Source: Leptospiraceae bacterium (GTDB lineage: Bacteria; Spirochaetota; Leptospiria; Leptospirales; Leptospiraceae). Taken from it: DNA of 64,000 nt. Shown piece by piece: positions 17,703-28,826 of this stretch. The position numbers were made by a program, and so were the translations under genes. Below the pieces are notes generated by a model. That model saw nothing but the letters and a program-made list of their open reading frames with translations. It was not told where the DNA came from and did no database searches. Numbering within the stretch: the first letter of the stretch is position 1; each line of letters starts with the position of its first letter. The stretch is from NCBI GenBank assembly GCA_022402465.1, contig JAKRSH010000022.1:1-64000 (forward strand), read 5' to 3'.

Positions 17703-20309
17703 ATGAAGATTCGGAATCACATTGTAGCTGGTCTCTCCTTACTTATACTAACAAGCCCAAATTCAATCTTTAGCCAAGAGCAATTTCAAATCCAAGCAAT
17801 AGAATCTTTAGATGAAGTAGTAAACTTGGATAGCATTTCAGTTAATGGAGCCAAGAATCTTTATTACCAAACTGAAACTGAAATAAATCCAGAAATCTTC
17901 AAACAAGCTGATGATTGGTCGACCTTTTCTAAATTGGATTGGAAACCTTATCTTGTGCCAGGAAATATTAATTCAGAAAGTATCACTCCCACAAGTGGTA
18001 AGTTTTTTCGAGTTAGCAAATGGATCAAACTTCCTGAAGAATGGAAATCCCCTCATATTTCTATTCGTTTAGGAATTATTTCTGATAAAGATAGAGTATA
18101 TTGGAATGGAAATTTTATTGGATCAACAGGTGATTTCTCTAATTCTTCTCCTGAATCTTATGACAAAATAAGAATCTATAAGATACCTACAAACCTCTTA
18201 GTTCCAGGAAAAGTCAATAATTTATTTATAGAAATAAAACCTTTTTTTGATAATGATTCAGGAATTAACCAAGACAAAATTGAAATCGGTCCATCTGAAA
18301 AATTAGAAAGATCTTTCTTAAGAGATGAATATATCAAAATTATGTTACTTATGGTCTATGCCACTGTTGGATTTTATTTTTTATTTTTGTTTATACGTAG
18401 GAGAAAAGAATCTGAAAATTTATTTTTTGCCTTATTTACTTTCAGCTTAGTTGTATATCAGTTCTTAAGAAATCAAATAAAATATGACTTAGATATTAAT
18501 TTTCACACTATGAAAACATTAGAATATTTAGTTTTAATGTTTATGATTCCTTTTATGACTCATTTCCTTAGAAAATATTTTGATAAGTCTTACAATATTT
18601 TCTTGAAGTTTGCTGATTTAATCATGGCTTGTTGTTTTCTTGCAATACTAATAAATCAAGATATTAAATTTTATAATAAATTAAACATCTATATAGTTCA
18701 GCCTACTTGGATCATTTACATTGCAAATGTCTTTACTATTTTAATCTATCATTCTTACAAGAAAGATTTAGATGCAATATTAATGTTTGGTGGTTTTATA
18801 TTTTTGATCACAGCAGCTGTCCTAGATGTATTAAGTACAAGAAATATTATAGTTATTCCAAGAATGTCAGGTTATGCATTTATAACCCTAATCTTGAGTA
18901 TAGCTACTATCCTAGCAAATCGATTTGTTAGATTGAATAGCCAAGTCGAAGAACTCAATGAGAATTTAGAACAGAAAGTCATTAAAAGAACTGAACAATT
19001 AAACCAAACTTTAGAAGAAGTTCAAAATTTAAAGATTCAACAAGATGGAGATTATTTCTTAACATCCTTATTACTCAATCCTCTTTCCACTAATTCAAAT
19101 GAGAGCGAATTTGTGGATGTTCAATTCTTCACTAAACAAAAGAAAACTTTCGTTTTCAAAGATAGAACTCACGAAATCGGCGGTGATATAAGCATTTCTT
19201 CGTCTATTTTTCTTAAAGGTAAAAAATTCACTGTCCTAATCAATGGGGATGCTATGGGAAAATCCATCCAGGGAGCTGGAGGAGCCTTAGTTTTAGGTGT
19301 AGTGTTTAATGCAGTTTTAGCTAGATCGAATGCAGACCAAAACAAAAATAAACATCCTGAAATTTGGATTAAGGAAACCTTCATAGAATTACAAAGAATA
19401 TTTGAAAGTTTCAATGGATCTATGCTTATCTCAATTGTACTATGTCTGATTGATGATAATACTGGATTTATGTATTACATCAATGCAGAACATCCGTGGA
19501 CAGTTCTATTCAGAGATGGGAAATCTAGCTTTCTGGAAAATGAATTAGTTCTTCGTAAATTAGGATTTCCAGAAAATGATGATTTGTTCTTTGTAAAAAC
19601 ATTTCAACTTCAGAATGATGATATTCTTCTTATCGGATCAGATGGTAGAGATGATCTTCAGGTTGGTTTAGACTCAGAAGGTCGAAGAATAATAAATGAA
19701 AATGAAGAGTTATTTCTAGATCTAGTTGAAGAATCTCAAGCAGATCTTGATACTTTAGTTCAAAAAATAGAATCTAGAGGCGACTATACAGATGATATAA
19801 CCTTAGTTAGAGTTCAATATTCCAGCCCAAATGAACTTGTTAAGAATGATTTAGACACAGATTCCAAAGATAAACTAGAAAAAGGAAAAGAACTGATTCG
19901 ATTAGGGAAATTAGAGCAAGCAATACAAAACTTAGAGCAATTGATAACTAAGGACTTTCCCCAAAAAGATACTCTCTTCAGTCTCTTAGGACAGACCCAC
20001 TTCAAATTAAAAAATTGGAATCTAGCTTTGACTCACCTTTTAGAAGCTCTAGAAACCAAACCTTCTAATTCTGATTTACTTTTCTATGCTTCCTATTCTG
20101 CTAAAATGATACACAATTATAAATTAGCCTCTGAATGTGGTGAGCGTTGTTTCTTAAGAGATCCTTTGAATATCAAGAATTTAATCAATCTGGCTGACGT
20201 TTACAAAAAACTAGAACAAGGAAATCGAGCTAAATACCTAGTCAACAAGGTCTTAAAAAAGGAACCAAATAATAGAAACGCACTAAGACTTTTAGAAATT
20301 TTAAATTAA
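17703..20309 (+). CDS. 7TM-sensor SpoIIE-type phosphatase with C-terminal TPRs (copy 2)
   Basis: 868 aa, ATG start, signal peptide (HIVAGLSLLILTSPNSIFSQ). It has the same architecture as the preceding gene: a jellyroll-like periplasmic domain with RVYWNGNFIGSTG, a seven-helix membrane block starting near YIKIMLLMVYATVGFYFLFL, a coiled coil (about 415-445), SpoIIE domain motifs EIGGDISI, INGDAMGKSIQGAGGALVLG, IGSDGRDD and DDITLV, then about four TPRs. The catalytic motifs match copy 1 closely, while the periplasmic domains differ more, suggesting duplication followed by a change in sensing. The end overlaps uppP by 9 bp in convergent orientation. Substrate and ligand unknown. Confidence 0.82.
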   Translation: MKIRNHIVAGLSLLILTSPNSIFSQEQFQIQAIESLDEVVNLDSISVNGAKNLYYQTETEINPEIFKQADDWSTFSKLDWKPYLVPGNINSESITPTSGKFFRVSKWIKLPEEWKSPHISIRLGIISDKDRVYWNGNFIGSTGDFSNSSPESYDKIRIYKIPTNLLVPGKVNNLFIEIKPFFDNDSGINQDKIEIGPSEKLERSFLRDEYIKIMLLMVYATVGFYFLFLFIRRRKESENLFFALFTFSLVVYQFLRNQIKYDLDINFHTMKTLEYLVLMFMIPFMTHFLRKYFDKSYNIFLKFADLIMACCFLAILINQDIKFYNKLNIYIVQPTWIIYIANVFTILIYHSYKKDLDAILMFGGFIFLITAAVLDVLSTRNIIVIPRMSGYAFITLILSIATILANRFVRLNSQVEELNENLEQKVIKRTEQLNQTLEEVQNLKIQQDGDYFLTSLLLNPLSTNSNESEFVDVQFFTKQKKTFVFKDRTHEIGGDISISSSIFLKGKKFTVLINGDAMGKSIQGAGGALVLGVVFNAVLARSNADQNKNKHPEIWIKETFIELQRIFESFNGSMLISIVLCLIDDNTGFMYYINAEHPWTVLFRDGKSSFLENELVLRKLGFPENDDLFFVKTFQLQNDDILLIGSDGRDDLQVGLDSEGRRIINENEELFLDLVEESQADLDTLVQKIESRGDYTDDITLVRVQYSSPNELVKNDLDTDSKDKLEKGKELIRLGKLEQAIQNLEQLITKDFPQKDTLFSLLGQTHFKLKNWNLALTHLLEALETKPSNSDLLFYASYSAKMIHNYKLASECGERCFLRDPLNIKNLINLADVYKKLEQGNRAKYLVNKVLKKEPNNRNALRLLEILN

Positions 20310-21203
20310 TGTGAAACAAAGAACAATCAAACCTAAAACAATTCGATAATATCCAAAAATAGAAAAGCTATGCCTTCTTATGTAAGATAGGAACAATCTG
20401 ATTACAAATATACAAAGTAGGAATGAAAGAATACTGCCAAGTAAAAGCAAAAATAGCTTTTCCCCTTCTATAATATTTCTATATTTATAAAGTTTATATA
20501 CACCGGCTGCAATCAAAACTGGAACTGCTAAATAAAACGAATATTCTGCAGAATGTTTCTTTGATAAACCTATTGATCTGCCTGCTACTATCGTTGCGAG
20601 TGATCTAGAAACACCAGGCAACAAAGCTATACATTGAACGAAACCAATAATAAGAGAATTCTTTATCGATAAAATTGGATAATGGTTTTGATGATTTTCT
20701 AAAAGTGGCGGATGAGGCTCATTCTTTAAGAGGGATGCATCTTCTAATTTAGTCTTATTTTGAAAAATTCTTTCTTGAATCAATATTCCAATTCCACCCA
20801 AAAGCCATGTACAGCCTAGAATTGTGAGTAAGTAAGAACTTGCTTTAATACCATCCAAAAAATTTTTAAGTAAAAATCCAATTATAAGAATTGGTATACT
20901 TCCTATAAATATTGATAAAAGAAAATCAAATCCCGATCTTTTAGCTCTATCTCCTTGTATAAATTTAATCGAATCTAGAGTAGAAATTTTAAATTTATCG
21001 AAATAAAGAACAAGAACTGAAAGTATAGCTCCAGATTGTATAAAAATATCGAAAAGATCTTCGAATTCTTCTTTGTTATTTGTTATATCTGAAAAAGGGA
21101 AAAAGTAGGAAAATAAAAATAAATGCCCGGTTGATGATACGGGCAAAAACTCTGTGATCGCTTCAATAATGCTTCTGAGAATAGCATTGATTGTATTATC
21201 CAT
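20301..21203 (-). CDS. uppP: Undecaprenyl-diphosphatase
   Basis: 300 aa, integral membrane protein with about eight hydrophobic segments. It recycles undecaprenyl diphosphate to the monophosphate carrier for peptidoglycan and O-antigen synthesis. Both UppP/BacA signature boxes are present: AITEFLPVSSTGHLFLF near residues 16-32 and LLPGVSRSLATIVAGR near 194-210, which hold the Glu, Ser, Arg and His active-site residues. A longer soluble loop (about 115-165) is rich in charged residues. It is the last gene of the long minus-strand run beginning at the adenylate cyclase and overlaps the convergent SpoIIE gene by 9 bp. Confidence 0.95.
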   Translation of the reverse strand: MDNTINAILRSIIEAITEFLPVSSTGHLFLFSYFFPFSDITNNKEEFEDLFDIFIQSGAILSVLVLYFDKFKISTLDSIKFIQGDRAKRSGFDFLLSIFIGSIPILIIGFLLKNFLDGIKASSYLLTILGCTWLLGGIGILIQERIFQNKTKLEDASLLKNEPHPPLLENHQNHYPILSIKNSLIIGFVQCIALLPGVSRSLATIVAGRSIGLSKKHSAEYSFYLAVPVLIAAGVYKLYKYRNIIEGEKLFLLLLGSILSFLLCIFVIRLFLSYIRRHSFSIFGYYRIVLGLIVLCFTLI

Positions 21204-21241
21204 ATTGCTGAGTGATATGTCTAATATTTTCTATAGTTATA

Positions 21242-21949
21242 CTATTTGTCACCGTCGCTTGAGTCGGAGTCTTGAGATTCTTTTTTAGATTCTGAATCAA
21301 CTTTATCCTGTCCTGGAAGAATATTATTGTTTAAATAACTGTCCAAATCAAATTTTTCATTGTGCTTAATAGAAACACCTTCTTTGATTCTCTCCATAAC
21401 CTTAGGTAGGACTTCTTGGGATTTCACTCTTTTCAAATTTCCACGACCTAACATGATGCACTTGTCTATAGGCATTCCAGAAACTTGAGTGTTTTGAGTT
21501 CTAAGTCTCTCGCATTCAGCTTTTGCTTCCGCATCAGAAATCTTTATCTTTTTCTCAACTTGTTCTTGGATATAAAGTTGAGTAATAGTTTGCATTTCCA
21601 CTTGTTCGAGGATTTCTTTTATATCTGGTCTTGAGGTAAATCCATTCTTTTCAGCTGCTAGTTTAGTCATTAGCATTTGTCTGAAGTTTTCATAAAAATT
21701 TTTCTTTTGGAATTGGTAGTTGAGAGGTTGGAATTGTTCTGGTACCTCATCAATATCTTTAGAAATAAATTCTAACAGATTTTTCTTCTCAATATTCTGC
21801 ATACGACTCATGGTTTCTATTGCAGTTTCATAAGAAGTTTCAAATCTTTTTACAGTGATTTTCTCACCATTTAAAGATTCTATAAGAGGTGAATCATCAC
21901 CGCAATTGATAGCAGTGATTGCCAAAATTAATAGTATTATGTTTCTCAT
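21242..21949 (-). CDS. SurA-N-like lipoprotein downstream of mfd
   Basis: 235 aa. A spirochete-type lipobox is seen at IITAINC-like Cys16 ([12 protein letters not shown]), predicting a lipoprotein. The mature part begins with [20 protein letters not shown], the pattern seen at the start of SurA/PrsA N-terminal chaperone domains, followed by helices ([32 protein letters not shown]). No parvulin rotamase domain follows, and the C-terminus is an acidic, Ser-rich tail. Genes for SurA/PrsA-type proteins often follow mfd in other bacteria, which supports the call. It starts 13 bp after mfd. Probably a periplasmic chaperone without isomerase activity. Confidence 0.65.
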   Translation of the reverse strand: MRNIILLILAITAINCGDDSPLIESLNGEKITVKRFETSYETAIETMSRMQNIEKKNLLEFISKDIDEVPEQFQPLNYQFQKKNFYENFRQMLMTKLAAEKNGFTSRPDIKEILEQVEMQTITQLYIQEQVEKKIKISDAEAKAECERLRTQNTQVSGMPIDKCIMLGRGNLKRVKSQEVLPKVMERIKEGVSIKHNEKFDLDSYLNNNILPGQDKVDSESKKESQDSDSSDGDK

Positions 21950-21962
21950 TATAAATATCCGT

Positions 21963-24900
21963 TTAAGATATATTTTCCTTATCTACCATATTGTCTATCT
22001 TGTTTTTTGATTTTTTACTAGGTTCAATTTGCAAAAGAAGATTTTGTACAGCAGTTAATTTTTCTTCTTCTGAGCGACCTTTGACGTTTAGTCTGAGTAC
22101 AGTAGGTTCACTTGGGTGTATGGATAAGCCTTTTATTCTTGAAATCAATCGAACTACAGAATTAGGGTCACCTCGAAAATCAGCACCTGATTTTATTTTT
22201 ATTTCTTCATTCACTTCATTGAGAGATTCTATGCCCAAGCTGGAAGCTATTGTTCGTATACTTTCCAATAGTAAAAACGTCTGAGCGATAAGCGGCGGCT
22301 CACCAAACCTATCAATCATTTCTGCTTTTACTATTTCCAAATCATCCAGAGAAGTACAACCTTCCCATTTTTTATAGAATTCTATTTTTTGTTTGGTATC
22401 TGGTATATATTCATCTGGAAGATAAAAGTTTGCAGAAAGATTGATTGAAGTTCTAATTTCAATTTCAGTTTCTATACCTTTGATTTTAGCTATTGCCTCA
22501 TCAAGCATTCGAACGTAGAGATCAAAACCTATTTCAGCTATGTCCCCTGATTGTTCCGAGCCCAATAAATTTCCAGCTCCGCGAATTTCTAAATCACGCA
22601 TAGCTACTTTAAAACCTGAACCTAATTCTTGGTATTCATAGATAGTATTCAATCGTTTTTCAGCTTGCTCAGTTAGCACTCTCCCTCTTGGATGAATTAG
22701 ATAAGCATAGGCTTTGCGGTCACTTCTACCTACTCTTCCTCGAAGTTGATACAGTTGAGATAAGCCAAAGGTATCCGCTCTACGAATAATTAAAGTATTT
22801 ACATTGGGCATATCAATTCCAGATTCTATGATAGTAGTTGTTACCAAGATATCATATTTTCTGTGATAGAAGTCTAACAGAATTTGTTCAATAAATTCCT
22901 CATCCATTTGCCCATGTAGAATTCCAACCGATAAATCAGGGACTAGACTTGATACAAAATTTGCCTCAGCTTCTATACTCTCAACTCTATTGTAAAGATA
23001 GAAGACCTGCCCTCCTCTATCAATTTCTCTTCGTATAGCCTTTTGAAGAACTTCATCATTTTCTTCCATTACATAAGTTTCAACACTTTGCCTATTTTTA
23101 GGAGGAGTTGAAATGATAGATAAATCACGAATACCAGAAAGTGCCATGTGCAAGGTACGTGGAATGGGGGTTGCTGTTAATGTAAGAACATCAACTAAGT
23201 TTTTCAATTTCTTAATTGTCTCTTTATGATTAACACCAAACTTTTGTTCTTCATCAATAATTAGTAATCCTAGATTTTTTGGCTTTAATTTTGTCGATAA
23301 TAAGGCATGAGTTCCTACCAAAAAGTCCAATTCTCCCTTTGCATAAAGCTCAAAGGATTCTTTATTTTCTGTTATAGTTTTAAATCTAGAAACAAAGCCA
23401 ACCTTGATAGGATAATTTTTATATCTCTCTGAAAAAGTATTAAAATGTTGAAGCGCCAAGATTGTTGTCGGACAAAGTAATAAGGCTTGCTTACCTGCCA
23501 TTATAACTTTAAACGCTGCACGTATGGCAACTTCTGTTTTGCCATAACCGACATCACCACAAACCAATCTATCCATAGGTTTAGAGCTTTCTAGATCAGC
23601 CTTAACTGCATCAATTGCTGTTAGTTGATCCGGGGTTTCTTCATATTCAAAATCTGCTTCAAATTCTTCTTGCCAAATTGTATCTTTAGGAAAAGAATAA
23701 CCACTTAATTTAAGCCTATTTGCATAGAGGCGAACAAGATCTTCTGCTAGTTTTTCAACTGCTTCTCTTACTCTTTCCTTTGTTTTCTTCCAATTAGATT
23801 TACCCAGGGCGTCAAGTTTAGGATGATCTGAACCACCTATGTATCTTTGAACAAGTGATATTTGATCTAAGGGTACATATAGGCTTGCCTGCCCAGCGTA
23901 TTCTAATTTGAGAAAGTCTCTCTGTTTATTATCTGCTGTTACACGTTCAATTTTTTTGAATCGACCAACACCATGATTAATATGTACGACAAAATCGCCT
24001 TCTTTTAAATCTAAAAATGATTCAATCGCACTTGATGCAGTTTTTTTGTAGCGAGTTTTTCTTTTGTATTTTCTACCAAAAATATCATTTTCAGTGAGAA
24101 TAATTACATTCAATTCGGGAATCTCAAAACCTTTTCTTAATTCAGAAAGAGCTATAAAAAATTTAGTCTTTGCATCCTTAGGTAAGTAAACTGGGAGAGG
24201 CTCTTCCGATTCTTTATTGAGTCTTTGGATTTTATGAGTAGCGAATAGTGATTCCAACCTATCTGTTTGTTGGATAAAAGAGGAAGTTAAGAGAATGGTT
24301 TTCGGCTCATCTGCTTGAAGCTGGGATTCAATATATTCTCTTGCTTCTCGAATTTTACCTTTGAATTCTGGAATTTCTTTAGTATAAAGAAAAGGAATTT
24401 TTAAAGAATCCTCCGGTGGAGGAAGGCGATTCAATCGAATTGTATTCTGAACTAAATTACTAGTCAAAAAATTGTATTCATTTTCAAAGGAATATTGTTT
24501 TGTAGGTGAGGCTAAGAGATATTCATCTTTTTTAGATTCATATATTAAGTTTAATTCCCTAAACATCTGTAAGGTTTTATCTTTAACAGAAAGTGGATTA
24601 ACTAAAATAATATGAGGCTGAGCCAAAGTAAAATATTCTAATATTCCAACTCCCTCCCGAATCAAAGGTACAATTTCTTCAACAATCAAAACCCTCTCTT
24701 CTGGCTTTATCAAATGCGAATCTGATTCTAATAATTTAAAATAAGCATCTCTTTCTTTGTCTGAAAGTGCATATTCATCCACTGGGTAAATAGGTATAGA
24801 ATCGAAGTAAGAAAGTGATTTTTGTGAATCAGGATCAAAGGATTTTATATTTTCTAATTGATCTCCGAAAAAATCTAACCTTACTGGAGTGTTTAGATGG

Positions 24901-25451
24901 GATGGAAAAATATCAATGATTCCACCTTTAACTGAAAAAGTGCCATAGTGGTCGCATATTTGTCTACGTTCATATCCAAGCTGTATAAATTTGCGAAGTA
25001 TGTCTTCCAAATCATAATCATCATTCTTTTTAAAAACTATAGACTCAGAAAAAATAAAATCTTTACCTGGAACCTTTTGGACAAAGCCAGAAACGGAAGT
25101 TACTATTAGTGATTTTTGGTTAAGAAATAATTGACTTAAAGTATAAATTCTATCTCGTTTAGTATCTGGTGGGATATGTGCGTATTCATAAGGAATAGTA
25201 TCGTTGCCTGGCAAAAAATGAACAGAACTAGAATCTACAAATGTAAATAACTCTCTATAGGCTGCTTCAGCTTCTAAATTTGTAGGATAAACCAAGAATA
25301 CAGAATTAGAACTCAATGTATGATACAAGAGACTTGCAATAAATGTTGATGAAGCATCAGGAATAGAATATAAATCTAATCCTTTAATTGAAATTTGATT
25401 TTGGATATCCTTAGAAATATCTAAGGTTTTTAATTTTTCACTTAAAAACAA
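21963..25451 (-). CDS. mfd: Transcription-repair coupling factor Mfd
   Basis: 1162 aa, full length. It releases RNA polymerase stalled at DNA lesions and recruits UvrA. Seen in order: UvrB-like N-terminal modules ([39 protein letters not shown]), the RNA-polymerase-interaction/CarD-like domain ([20 protein letters not shown]), the helicase motor with Walker [25 protein letters not shown] as Walker [16 protein letters not shown], and motif [19 protein letters not shown], followed by the C-terminal TRCF domain. It lies 6 bp after panC and 13 bp before the SurA-N-like gene. Confident. Confidence 0.97.
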   Translation of the reverse strand: MFLSEKLKTLDISKDIQNQISIKGLDLYSIPDASSTFIASLLYHTLSSNSVFLVYPTNLEAEAAYRELFTFVDSSSVHFLPGNDTIPYEYAHIPPDTKRDRIYTLSQLFLNQKSLIVTSVSGFVQKVPGKDFIFSESIVFKKNDDYDLEDILRKFIQLGYERRQICDHYGTFSVKGGIIDIFPSHLNTPVRLDFFGDQLENIKSFDPDSQKSLSYFDSIPIYPVDEYALSDKERDAYFKLLESDSHLIKPEERVLIVEEIVPLIREGVGILEYFTLAQPHIILVNPLSVKDKTLQMFRELNLIYESKKDEYLLASPTKQYSFENEYNFLTSNLVQNTIRLNRLPPPEDSLKIPFLYTKEIPEFKGKIREAREYIESQLQADEPKTILLTSSFIQQTDRLESLFATHKIQRLNKESEEPLPVYLPKDAKTKFFIALSELRKGFEIPELNVIILTENDIFGRKYKRKTRYKKTASSAIESFLDLKEGDFVVHINHGVGRFKKIERVTADNKQRDFLKLEYAGQASLYVPLDQISLVQRYIGGSDHPKLDALGKSNWKKTKERVREAVEKLAEDLVRLYANRLKLSGYSFPKDTIWQEEFEADFEYEETPDQLTAIDAVKADLESSKPMDRLVCGDVGYGKTEVAIRAAFKVIMAGKQALLLCPTTILALQHFNTFSERYKNYPIKVGFVSRFKTITENKESFELYAKGELDFLVGTHALLSTKLKPKNLGLLIIDEEQKFGVNHKETIKKLKNLVDVLTLTATPIPRTLHMALSGIRDLSIISTPPKNRQSVETYVMEENDEVLQKAIRREIDRGGQVFYLYNRVESIEAEANFVSSLVPDLSVGILHGQMDEEFIEQILLDFYHRKYDILVTTTIIESGIDMPNVNTLIIRRADTFGLSQLYQLRGRVGRSDRKAYAYLIHPRGRVLTEQAEKRLNTIYEYQELGSGFKVAMRDLEIRGAGNLLGSEQSGDIAEIGFDLYVRMLDEAIAKIKGIETEIEIRTSINLSANFYLPDEYIPDTKQKIEFYKKWEGCTSLDDLEIVKAEMIDRFGEPPLIAQTFLLLESIRTIASSLGIESLNEVNEEIKIKSGADFRGDPNSVVRLISRIKGLSIHPSEPTVLRLNVKGRSEEEKLTAVQNLLLQIEPSKKSKNKIDNMVDKENIS

Positions 25452-25457
25452 AAAATA

Positions 25458-26315
25458 TCAACCTTTTTCCGTGCTTATCTGTATATTATCGATTAGCCGA
25501 ATAGAACCAACAAAAACTGCTGTTGCCACAAGCATTTGATTTTGAATTTTTGCTATAGGTGTCAACAATTCAGGATCAACAATTTCCAAATAATCTATTT
25601 TTAATAAGGAACTACTTTTCATCACATCCGAGAGTATTTCCAATAAGGAATTTAAGTCACTTTCACCTTCATGAATCAATTTTTCAGCCAACTTAAGTGC
25701 TCGTGGAATCAAGTTAGCTGCCTCACGCTCTTTCTCGTTCAATCGAGCATTTCTTGAACTCATAGCTAAGCCATCCGATTCTCTAACCGTTTCTATGCCA
25801 ATGATTTGGATTGGGAAATTTAATATTTCAGAAAAACGTTTTACAATTTTATATTGCTGAAAATCTTTCAAACCCATATAACAATGACTAGGCTTAATAA
25901 TATGAAAGAATTTCGAGAGTACCAAAAGCACTCCGTCAAAATGTCCAGGTCTTGTTGCACCACATAAATAATCCATCATACCTGGTAATTGAATTTTAAT
26001 TTTAGGAATTTCATTGGGATAAAAATCTTCAGCATCAGGTATATATAAGATTTCAACACCTTCCGATTCAAGCATAGCCGTATCTTTTTCTAGGCTTTTG
26101 GGATAATTATTAAAATCTTCTGCTTGGTTAAATTGTGCTGGATTAACAAAAATACTAACTATAACAAGGTCGCTAGTTTTTTTTGCTTCTCTCACCAACT
26201 CCATGTGTCCTTGGTGCAAATATCCCATAGTCGGAACAAATCCGATTCTTTTTTTATCCTGCCAAAATACATTTAAACTTTCTTCAATTTTCTTTCTTGT
26301 ATTTAGAACTAACAT
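25458..26315 (-). CDS. panC: Pantothenate synthetase
   Basis: 285 aa, typical length. It joins pantoate and beta-alanine using ATP to give pantothenate, the coenzyme A precursor. The nucleotidyltransferase motif PTMGYLHQGHMELV contains the HxGH signature (His34, His37); NPAQFNQAEDFNNYPKSLEKD, GATRPGHFDGVLLVLSKFF and LKDFQQYKIVKRF are family hallmarks, and DGLAMSSRNARLN is the KMSKS-like loop. It starts 5 bp after hisD and ends 6 bp before mfd, so it is clearly within the same transcript. Confidence 0.97.
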   Translation of the reverse strand: MLVLNTRKKIEESLNVFWQDKKRIGFVPTMGYLHQGHMELVREAKKTSDLVIVSIFVNPAQFNQAEDFNNYPKSLEKDTAMLESEGVEILYIPDAEDFYPNEIPKIKIQLPGMMDYLCGATRPGHFDGVLLVLSKFFHIIKPSHCYMGLKDFQQYKIVKRFSEILNFPIQIIGIETVRESDGLAMSSRNARLNEKEREAANLIPRALKLAEKLIHEGESDLNSLLEILSDVMKSSSLLKIDYLEIVDPELLTPIAKIQNQMLVATAVFVGSIRLIDNIQISTEKG

Positions 26316-26320
26316 TGAAT

Positions 26321-27607
26321 TTATAAAGTCCTAAGGTAAACAGAATGCCCGTGTTCTTCTTCAAGTCCTTCGGACTCACTCATTTCTTTTACAAAAGGAT
26401 ATAATTTTTGCAAGGATTGCTTTCTAATTTCTTGAAAGGTTGTTCTTTTTAAAAAGTGATCTACACCTAAAGATGAAAACAACCTTGAACCACCCGATGT
26501 TGGAAGTATATGATTGGTGCCAGAAATATAATCCCCCATAGCAACAGGAGAAAAATCACCCAAAAATACAGAACCAGCATGGACTATTCCTTCAAAAATC
26601 TGATTATAATTTTCTGTCATGATTTCTAAATGCTCAGGAGCATACAAATTTGAAAAATCTACACAATCAGATAAACTAGCTGCGACTAAGATAAAACTGT
26701 TATTGTAAATTGCTTTTTGTTTGATGCTAAGTCTTTTGGTTCTTTGTTTAAATGCTAATTCAATCTCCTCTTGAACCTTGATAGCAAGTTCCATTGAATC
26801 TGTAAGTAAGATTGCTATTGAGTCTTCTCCGTGCTCAGCTTGGGATAAGAGATCGCAGGCTATCCACTCTGGATTGGCCTTAGAATCAGCAATGATGAGA
26901 ACCTCGCTAGGACCAGCTGGACTTTCAATTCCAATTTCACCTAATCCAGATAGATATATTTTTGCAGCAGCAACATAAGAATTACCAGGACCTACGATAA
27001 ATTCTGATCTAGGTATAGTTTCTGTACCAAATGCACAGGCAGCAATAGCCTGTGCTCCCCCAACAGTTATTATGCGATCTATTCCGACTAAGCGAGCGAC
27101 AAAAGCAAGAACTGGAGGGATCCCATCTTTTTGAGGTGGAGTTACCAATTGTACATTTTTAACACCTGCAAGTTTAGCAGGAATTGCTCCCATTAAAACT
27201 GAGGATGGATACAATGCCTTCCCACCTGGTGCATAAATTGTTACTGAGTCAACAGGAGTGTATTTGATTCCCAATCGATTTCCAGAAATTTCTTGGGTCC
27301 AAGATTTGGGAATTTGGTATCTATGAAATTCTTCTATATTCTTTTTAGCTTCTTCAAATGCTTTTTGGAGAGAAGTAGGAATCGAAAAATTTCTTACATC
27401 TTCCATATTCCACATAAATCGGTCTAAGTCTATTCCATCAAATTTATAGGTATATTCTTTAACTGCAAGATCACCTTTTTCTTTAACATTTTGAATAATG
27501 GGAATGATTTTAGTAATAGTTTCTGATAAATCACTCTTAGATCTATTCAGAAATTTATGAAATGAGCTTTTATCCTGAATGGAGAATTTATGAATTGGTA
27601 TGCCCAT
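26321..27607 (-). CDS. hisD: Histidinol dehydrogenase
   Basis: 428 aa from ATG 27607; a TTG five codons upstream is possible. It carries out the last two NAD-dependent oxidations of histidine synthesis. Family motifs: YAPGGKALYPSSVLMGAIPAK, GAQAIAACAFGTETIPR, VGPGNSYVAAAK, DLLSQAEHGEDSIA (catalytic and zinc-site Gln/His region), and the C-terminal Glu/His zinc ligands near EEEHGHSVYLR. No other his genes are nearby, so histidine genes are scattered in this genome. It begins 58 bp after the FN3/DUF5683-like gene. Confidence 0.96.
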   Translation of the reverse strand: MGIPIHKFSIQDKSSFHKFLNRSKSDLSETITKIIPIIQNVKEKGDLAVKEYTYKFDGIDLDRFMWNMEDVRNFSIPTSLQKAFEEAKKNIEEFHRYQIPKSWTQEISGNRLGIKYTPVDSVTIYAPGGKALYPSSVLMGAIPAKLAGVKNVQLVTPPQKDGIPPVLAFVARLVGIDRIITVGGAQAIAACAFGTETIPRSEFIVGPGNSYVAAAKIYLSGLGEIGIESPAGPSEVLIIADSKANPEWIACDLLSQAEHGEDSIAILLTDSMELAIKVQEEIELAFKQRTKRLSIKQKAIYNNSFILVAASLSDCVDFSNLYAPEHLEIMTENYNQIFEGIVHAGSVFLGDFSPVAMGDYISGTNHILPTSGGSRLFSSLGVDHFLKRTTFQEIRKQSLQKLYPFVKEMSESEGLEEEHGHSVYLRTL

Positions 27608-27665
27608 AGATACCAGAGTCAAGTTTCACTATCTCTGCAACAAGCACTTTTATCCAGCAAAGAAC

Positions 27666-28826
27666 TTAGAAAGTTTGGATAAACTCCAATGATTGATAGG
27701 TCTCAGCTTGTCTAGTAATAAAATTAGCATTCGATCTGAATTCAGAGTTCGCTTTAATTTGTAAGCCTTCACCTATTGGCAAAGTTTTAATTTCATTTAC
27801 TGCTACGTTACGTCGCACTGATAAAAAAGCATCAACAATATTATAAATAGCGAATAAGCCGACTGCACCTGCACCTATTTGTATTTGGTTTAGTTTTTCT
27901 TTGGCAGAATTGTATTGTTCCGTAGACTGTTGGTTTGTGAATAGAAATAATAATTCATTTGTAGAACTGCTTGATAATAAGAAATTTATTTGAACACTAT
28001 CATAATATGTTTTTCTAGCAGATAAAAAATCTTGGTATCCTTTTGCATATATACCAGCTGCTCCAAAAAATAAAACAGGATATACGTATAATTTCCATTT
28101 CTTGTCATCAATATAATCTTGTCCCCAACCAGGAACGAGAGTAGACCTCCACATAGTACTCCAATAAGGAGTATCATAATAATCTGGAGGAATCTCATTA
28201 TTCTGAATTCGAACTTGTTTGGCGGCAACTTTTTCTGCTAATTCTTTATCTTTAGCAAAAACAAAATTTTTAGCTTTAATTGCAACCTTTCTTCTTGGAT
28301 TTTCCAATACTAAATCATATAATCCTAATTCTGCGATATCTTTGGTATTAAAATCAACAATTGCTGTTTTACCATCCGGTGAAATATTGATAGCCTTAGG
28401 AATTATTTTATCTTCTCCTTTTTGGAGGTAGACTTTCATAGTATCGAGAAAATTGGATCCAGTTATTTCAATTCGTTTTGTTGTCTCATCTTGGCCTGCA
28501 AAATAGATTTTTTGAGAACCGAAAACAGGTACTACAGATTTTACAACTTGAAATGGAACCCACTCTGTAAAGTTTTCGACTTTCCCAAATTTATTTATTA
28601 CACCTATTCTATGTTCGTAAGTTCCAGGTTCTAGGTTTTTGATTTCATAACTACTTGAAGTGATTTTTTGGCTAAGGAAAATTTTACCCTGCTTATCTCT
28701 TGCCTCAACTACATATCCAAGCGAATTAGCTACCTCCTCCCATTTTAAAGTAGCATCGCCCACTTCTTGAGAGAATAATAAGGAAGGTAAAAAAATAATG
28801 AATGAAAGTAAAATTCTATTCCACAT
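27666..28826 (-). CDS. Exported FN3/IPT-like protein with DUF5683-like membrane region
   Basis: 386 aa. Signal peptide ILLSFIIFLPSLLFSQ. Residues about 23-95 read like a fibronectin type III domain (DATLKWEEVANSLGYVVEAR, with YEIKNLEPGTYEHRIGV). Residues 100-195 look like an IPT/Ig-like domain (IEITGSNFLDTMKVYLQKGE). The C-terminal half has the DUF5683 pattern WRSTLVPGWGQDYIDDKKWK with following hydrophobic segments and a later membrane stretch. Its start overlaps the FecR gene by 11 bp, so the two are translationally coupled. Probably envelope-anchored; function unknown. Confidence 0.7.
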   Translation of the reverse strand: MWNRILLSFIIFLPSLLFSQEVGDATLKWEEVANSLGYVVEARDKQGKIFLSQKITSSSYEIKNLEPGTYEHRIGVINKFGKVENFTEWVPFQVVKSVVPVFGSQKIYFAGQDETTKRIEITGSNFLDTMKVYLQKGEDKIIPKAINISPDGKTAIVDFNTKDIAELGLYDLVLENPRRKVAIKAKNFVFAKDKELAEKVAAKQVRIQNNEIPPDYYDTPYWSTMWRSTLVPGWGQDYIDDKKWKLYVYPVLFFGAAGIYAKGYQDFLSARKTYYDSVQINFLLSSSSTNELLFLFTNQQSTEQYNSAKEKLNQIQIGAGAVGLFAIYNIVDAFLSVRRNVAVNEIKTLPIGEGLQIKANSEFRSNANFITRQAETYQSLEFIQTF

